From assembly GCF_022095675.1 (NCBI RefSeq), contig NZ_JAHYSG010000222.1, positions 1 to 7,458 of the forward strand: a stretch of DNA of 7,458 bases, read 5' to 3'. The notes beneath the pieces were generated by a model. That model had not been told where the DNA came from. It worked only from the letters and a program-made list of their open reading frames with translations, and ran no database searches. Below are positions 6,165 to 7,458 of the stretch, piece after piece. Position 1 is the stretch's first letter. Every line of letters starts with the position of its first letter. Origin of the DNA: Dactylosporangium sp. AC04546 (GTDB lineage: Bacteria > Actinomycetota > Actinomycetes > Mycobacteriales > Micromonosporaceae). The translations under genes and the position numbers were made by a program.

Positions 6165-7378
6165 TTCGCGGCGGCCTGGGCTGCCTTCAGCGCCTCTTCG
6201 GGGGACTTGCCGCCGGCCAGGCAGGCCTGGATGGCGTTGAACAGGGCCTCGCTCACCTTCGGGTACGCGGTGCCGAGCTCGGCCGTGCGCGCCTGCGCCG
6301 TGGCGACCTCCTCGACGAACGCCTTGAGCTGCGGGTTCGTCGTCGCGAGCTGCTGGGCGGCGGCCTGGTTGCTCGGGATGTAGCCGGCGTTCGTCGACCA
6401 CTCCAGGCTCTTCTCCTGGCTGAGCAGGCACTTGAGCACGGCCAGGGCCTTCTTCTCGCGCTCCGGGTTACTCTTGCCGACCGTCCACACCTCACCGCCG
6501 AGCGGCGTCACCGGCTTGGCGCTCGCGTTCGGAATCGGGATCGGGACGATGCCGAACTTCAGGTCCTGCTGCTTGTTGAGCGTCGGCAGCTGCCACGGGC
6601 CGTTGACCATCATCGCCGCGTTGCTGGCCATGAACTGGTCGTTGACGTCGGCCTGGGTCCAGGTGACCACCGACTTGGACGCGGCCTTGGCGTCGACCAG
6701 GTCCTTCCACAGGGTTAGCGCCTTGATCGCCTCGGGCGAGTCGAGCTGCTTGAGGCTGGCGCCGGCGGTCCAGAAGAACGGCTCGAACTGGAAGCTGCCC
6801 TCCTCGGTGCCGACCGCCGAGAACGCGATGCCGTACCGCGTGCCCTGCGTGAGCCGCTTGGCCGCGGCCGTCAGCTCGTCCCAGGTCTTCGGCGGGTTGA
6901 GCCCGGCCTGCTGGAAGAGGGCCTCGTTGTAGTACAGCGCGAGGCCGTTGACGCCGGGCGCGATGCCGTAGGTCTGGCCCTGGTACTGCCCGGCGTTGAC
7001 GATCGACGGGTACAGCCCGTCGGTGCTCAGGCCGGTCAGCGGGACGAGCCCGCCGGTGGCCGCCAGCTGGGGCAGGTCGGGGTTGTCGATCAGAGCGAGG
7101 TCCGGTACCGCCTTGGCCGACGCCTGCTGGAGCAGCTTGGGCATGAACTGGGCGCGCGGGACCTGCTGGTGCTGGACCTTGACCCCGGCCTCGGCGCCGC
7201 AGGCGTCGAGCAGCTTGGGCAGCTGGGTGTTCTGCGGGGCGGCCTCGTAGTAGTCGATCTCGGTGAGGGTGTCGGAGTCGGCGGTACCGCCGCCGCCCGC
7301 CCCATCGCCACAGGCGGATAGGGCCATCGCCGCGACGGCGACAGCCGCGGCGAATGCGCGACGTTTCACGTGAAGCAT
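6161..7378 (-). CDS. Extracellular sugar-binding lipoprotein of a CUT1 ABC importer
   Basis: The protein has 405 residues and is the first gene of the operon. The signal peptide is of lipoprotein type: HVKRR, a hydrophobic stretch, and lipobox L20-S21-A22-C23, so the mature protein should be lipid-anchored outside the membrane. A Gly/Asp/Ser-rich linker follows (24-37). Features of family 1 solute-binding proteins are ALYYNEALF (147-155), TWDEL (165-169), MMVNGPWQLP (256-265), GGEVWTVGKSN (294-304) and a C-terminal EWSTNAGYIPSN segment (326-337). It captures an oligosaccharide and delivers it to the two permeases encoded next. The ATG at 7378 is supported by AAAGG eight bases upstream. A GTG three codons in is a weaker alternative. 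The stop codon overlaps the first permease start. The ligand is unknown; glycosidases in the same operon suggest products of the secreted enzyme. Confidence 0.95.
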   Translation of the reverse strand: MLHVKRRAFAAAVAVAAMALSACGDGAGGGGTADSDTLTEIDYYEAAPQNTQLPKLLDACGAEAGVKVQHQQVPRAQFMPKLLQQASAKAVPDLALIDNPDLPQLAATGGLVPLTGLSTDGLYPSIVNAGQYQGQTYGIAPGVNGLALYYNEALFQQAGLNPPKTWDELTAAAKRLTQGTRYGIAFSAVGTEEGSFQFEPFFWTAGASLKQLDSPEAIKALTLWKDLVDAKAASKSVVTWTQADVNDQFMASNAAMMVNGPWQLPTLNKQQDLKFGIVPIPIPNASAKPVTPLGGEVWTVGKSNPEREKKALAVLKCLLSQEKSLEWSTNAGYIPSNQAAAQQLATTNPQLKAFVEEVATAQARTAELGTAYPKVSEALFNAIQACLAGGKSPEEALKAAQAAAK

Positions 7379-7386
7379 GGTCGATA

Positions 7387-7391
7387 CCTTT
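7387..7391 (-). promoter_or_regulatory. Ribosome binding site of the sugar-binding lipoprotein gene
   Basis: AAAGG on the minus strand is followed by eight bases and the ATG at 7378. It supports this start over the internal GTG. It directly abuts the TTCGAA palindrome, so a protein bound there could also block ribosome access or lie in the 5' leader. Confidence 0.55.
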
Positions 7392-7409
7392 CGAACTGAT
7401 TCGACGAAT
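7390..7409. promoter_or_regulatory. Palindrome/direct-repeat cluster upstream of the operon (possible operator)
   Basis: Two elements are visible: TTCGAA (7390-7395) and ATTCGACGAAT (7399-7409), the latter a perfect palindrome around one central base. Seen as direct repeats, TTCGA occurs at 7390 and 7400, exactly ten bases apart (one helical turn). CUT1 sugar operons are commonly controlled by LacI- or similar repressors at short palindromes. SARP proteins, in contrast, bind TCGA-containing direct repeats about one turn apart. Either could fit. The site sits 12-31 bases before the start codon, close to the ribosome site. The promoter itself was not identified and may be cut by the right edge at 7458. 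Confidence 0.3.
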
Positions 7410-7458
7410 GGCGGAATGCGCGGATGGTTTTGGCCGAGCGCGAGGGTTGGGATGGGAC

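Noticed and set aside
5388..6383. Plus-strand 331-codon frame opposite the first permease
   Set aside because: It is Gln/Arg/Glu/Asp-rich antisense of a clear membrane protein; no family features are seen.
6165..6431. N-terminal extension of the first permease (375-residue version)
   Set aside because: It overlaps the binding-protein gene in another frame. MKRLIFVLPV at the ATGA overlap is the normal permease N-terminus.
1..7458. CRISPR arrays, tRNA/rRNA genes, insertion sequences, phage genes
   Set aside because: I saw no regularly spaced short repeats, cloverleaf or rRNA-like stretches, and no transposase or integrase motifs on either strand.
7410..7458. Promoter -10/-35 elements for the operon
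   Set aside because: No convincing TTGAC-like and TANNNT-like pair with suitable spacing was seen; the promoter may lie beyond the right edge.

Overview
The window is about 7.5 kb of very GC-rich DNA with strongly G/C-ending codons. Its gene families (a SARP/AfsR-type regulator, a CUT1 sugar importer with no ATPase gene beside it, a secreted multidomain glycosidase) suggest a soil or plant-associated actinomycete. I cannot name the genus. All supported genes are on the minus strand, so the operon reads from right to left. The long plus-strand open frames are high-GC shadows.

Layout in transcription order: a lipoprotein sugar-binding protein (7378-6161); two MalF/MalG-type permeases (6164-5304 and 5307-4507); a cytoplasmic GH31 glycosidase with an unannounced TTG start (4498-2501); and a secreted clan GH-A-like glycosidase with two tandem C-terminal beta-sandwich modules (2501-363). 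The junctions are ATGA, ATGA, an 8-base gap with a strong Shine-Dalgarno sequence, and TGATG, so the five genes look like one translationally coupled operon. A perfect 9-bp GC-rich hairpin (330-351) lies 11 bases after the last stop codon and is a likely terminator. Beyond it, reading off the left edge, is the N-terminal DNA-binding part of a SARP/AfsR-family regulator.

Proposed working model (inference): the secreted enzyme attacks an extracellular plant or microbial glycan, with its duplicated modules possibly holding it to the substrate. The lipoprotein and permeases import the oligosaccharides, powered by a shared ATPase encoded elsewhere (MsiK-like). The GH31 enzyme, whose motifs resemble the alpha-xylosidase branch, trims them in the cytoplasm. 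The substrate is not proven; xyloglucan-type oligosaccharides are one candidate.

The points most worth a second look are: the secreted hydrolase, whose catalytic family I cannot assign; the 70%-identical, indel-free tandem module duplication in it; a stretch of A/T-ending codons inside the GH31 gene; shared ATTCG-type palindromes before the operon and before the regulator; and a perfect 32-bp inverted repeat at the extreme left end. That repeat breaks the regulator's family pattern and looks like a fold-back junction, either an assembly or amplification artefact or a real rearrangement. I found no strong sign of a wholly new system. The window is best described as a compact glycan-utilisation locus with one poorly classified enzyme.
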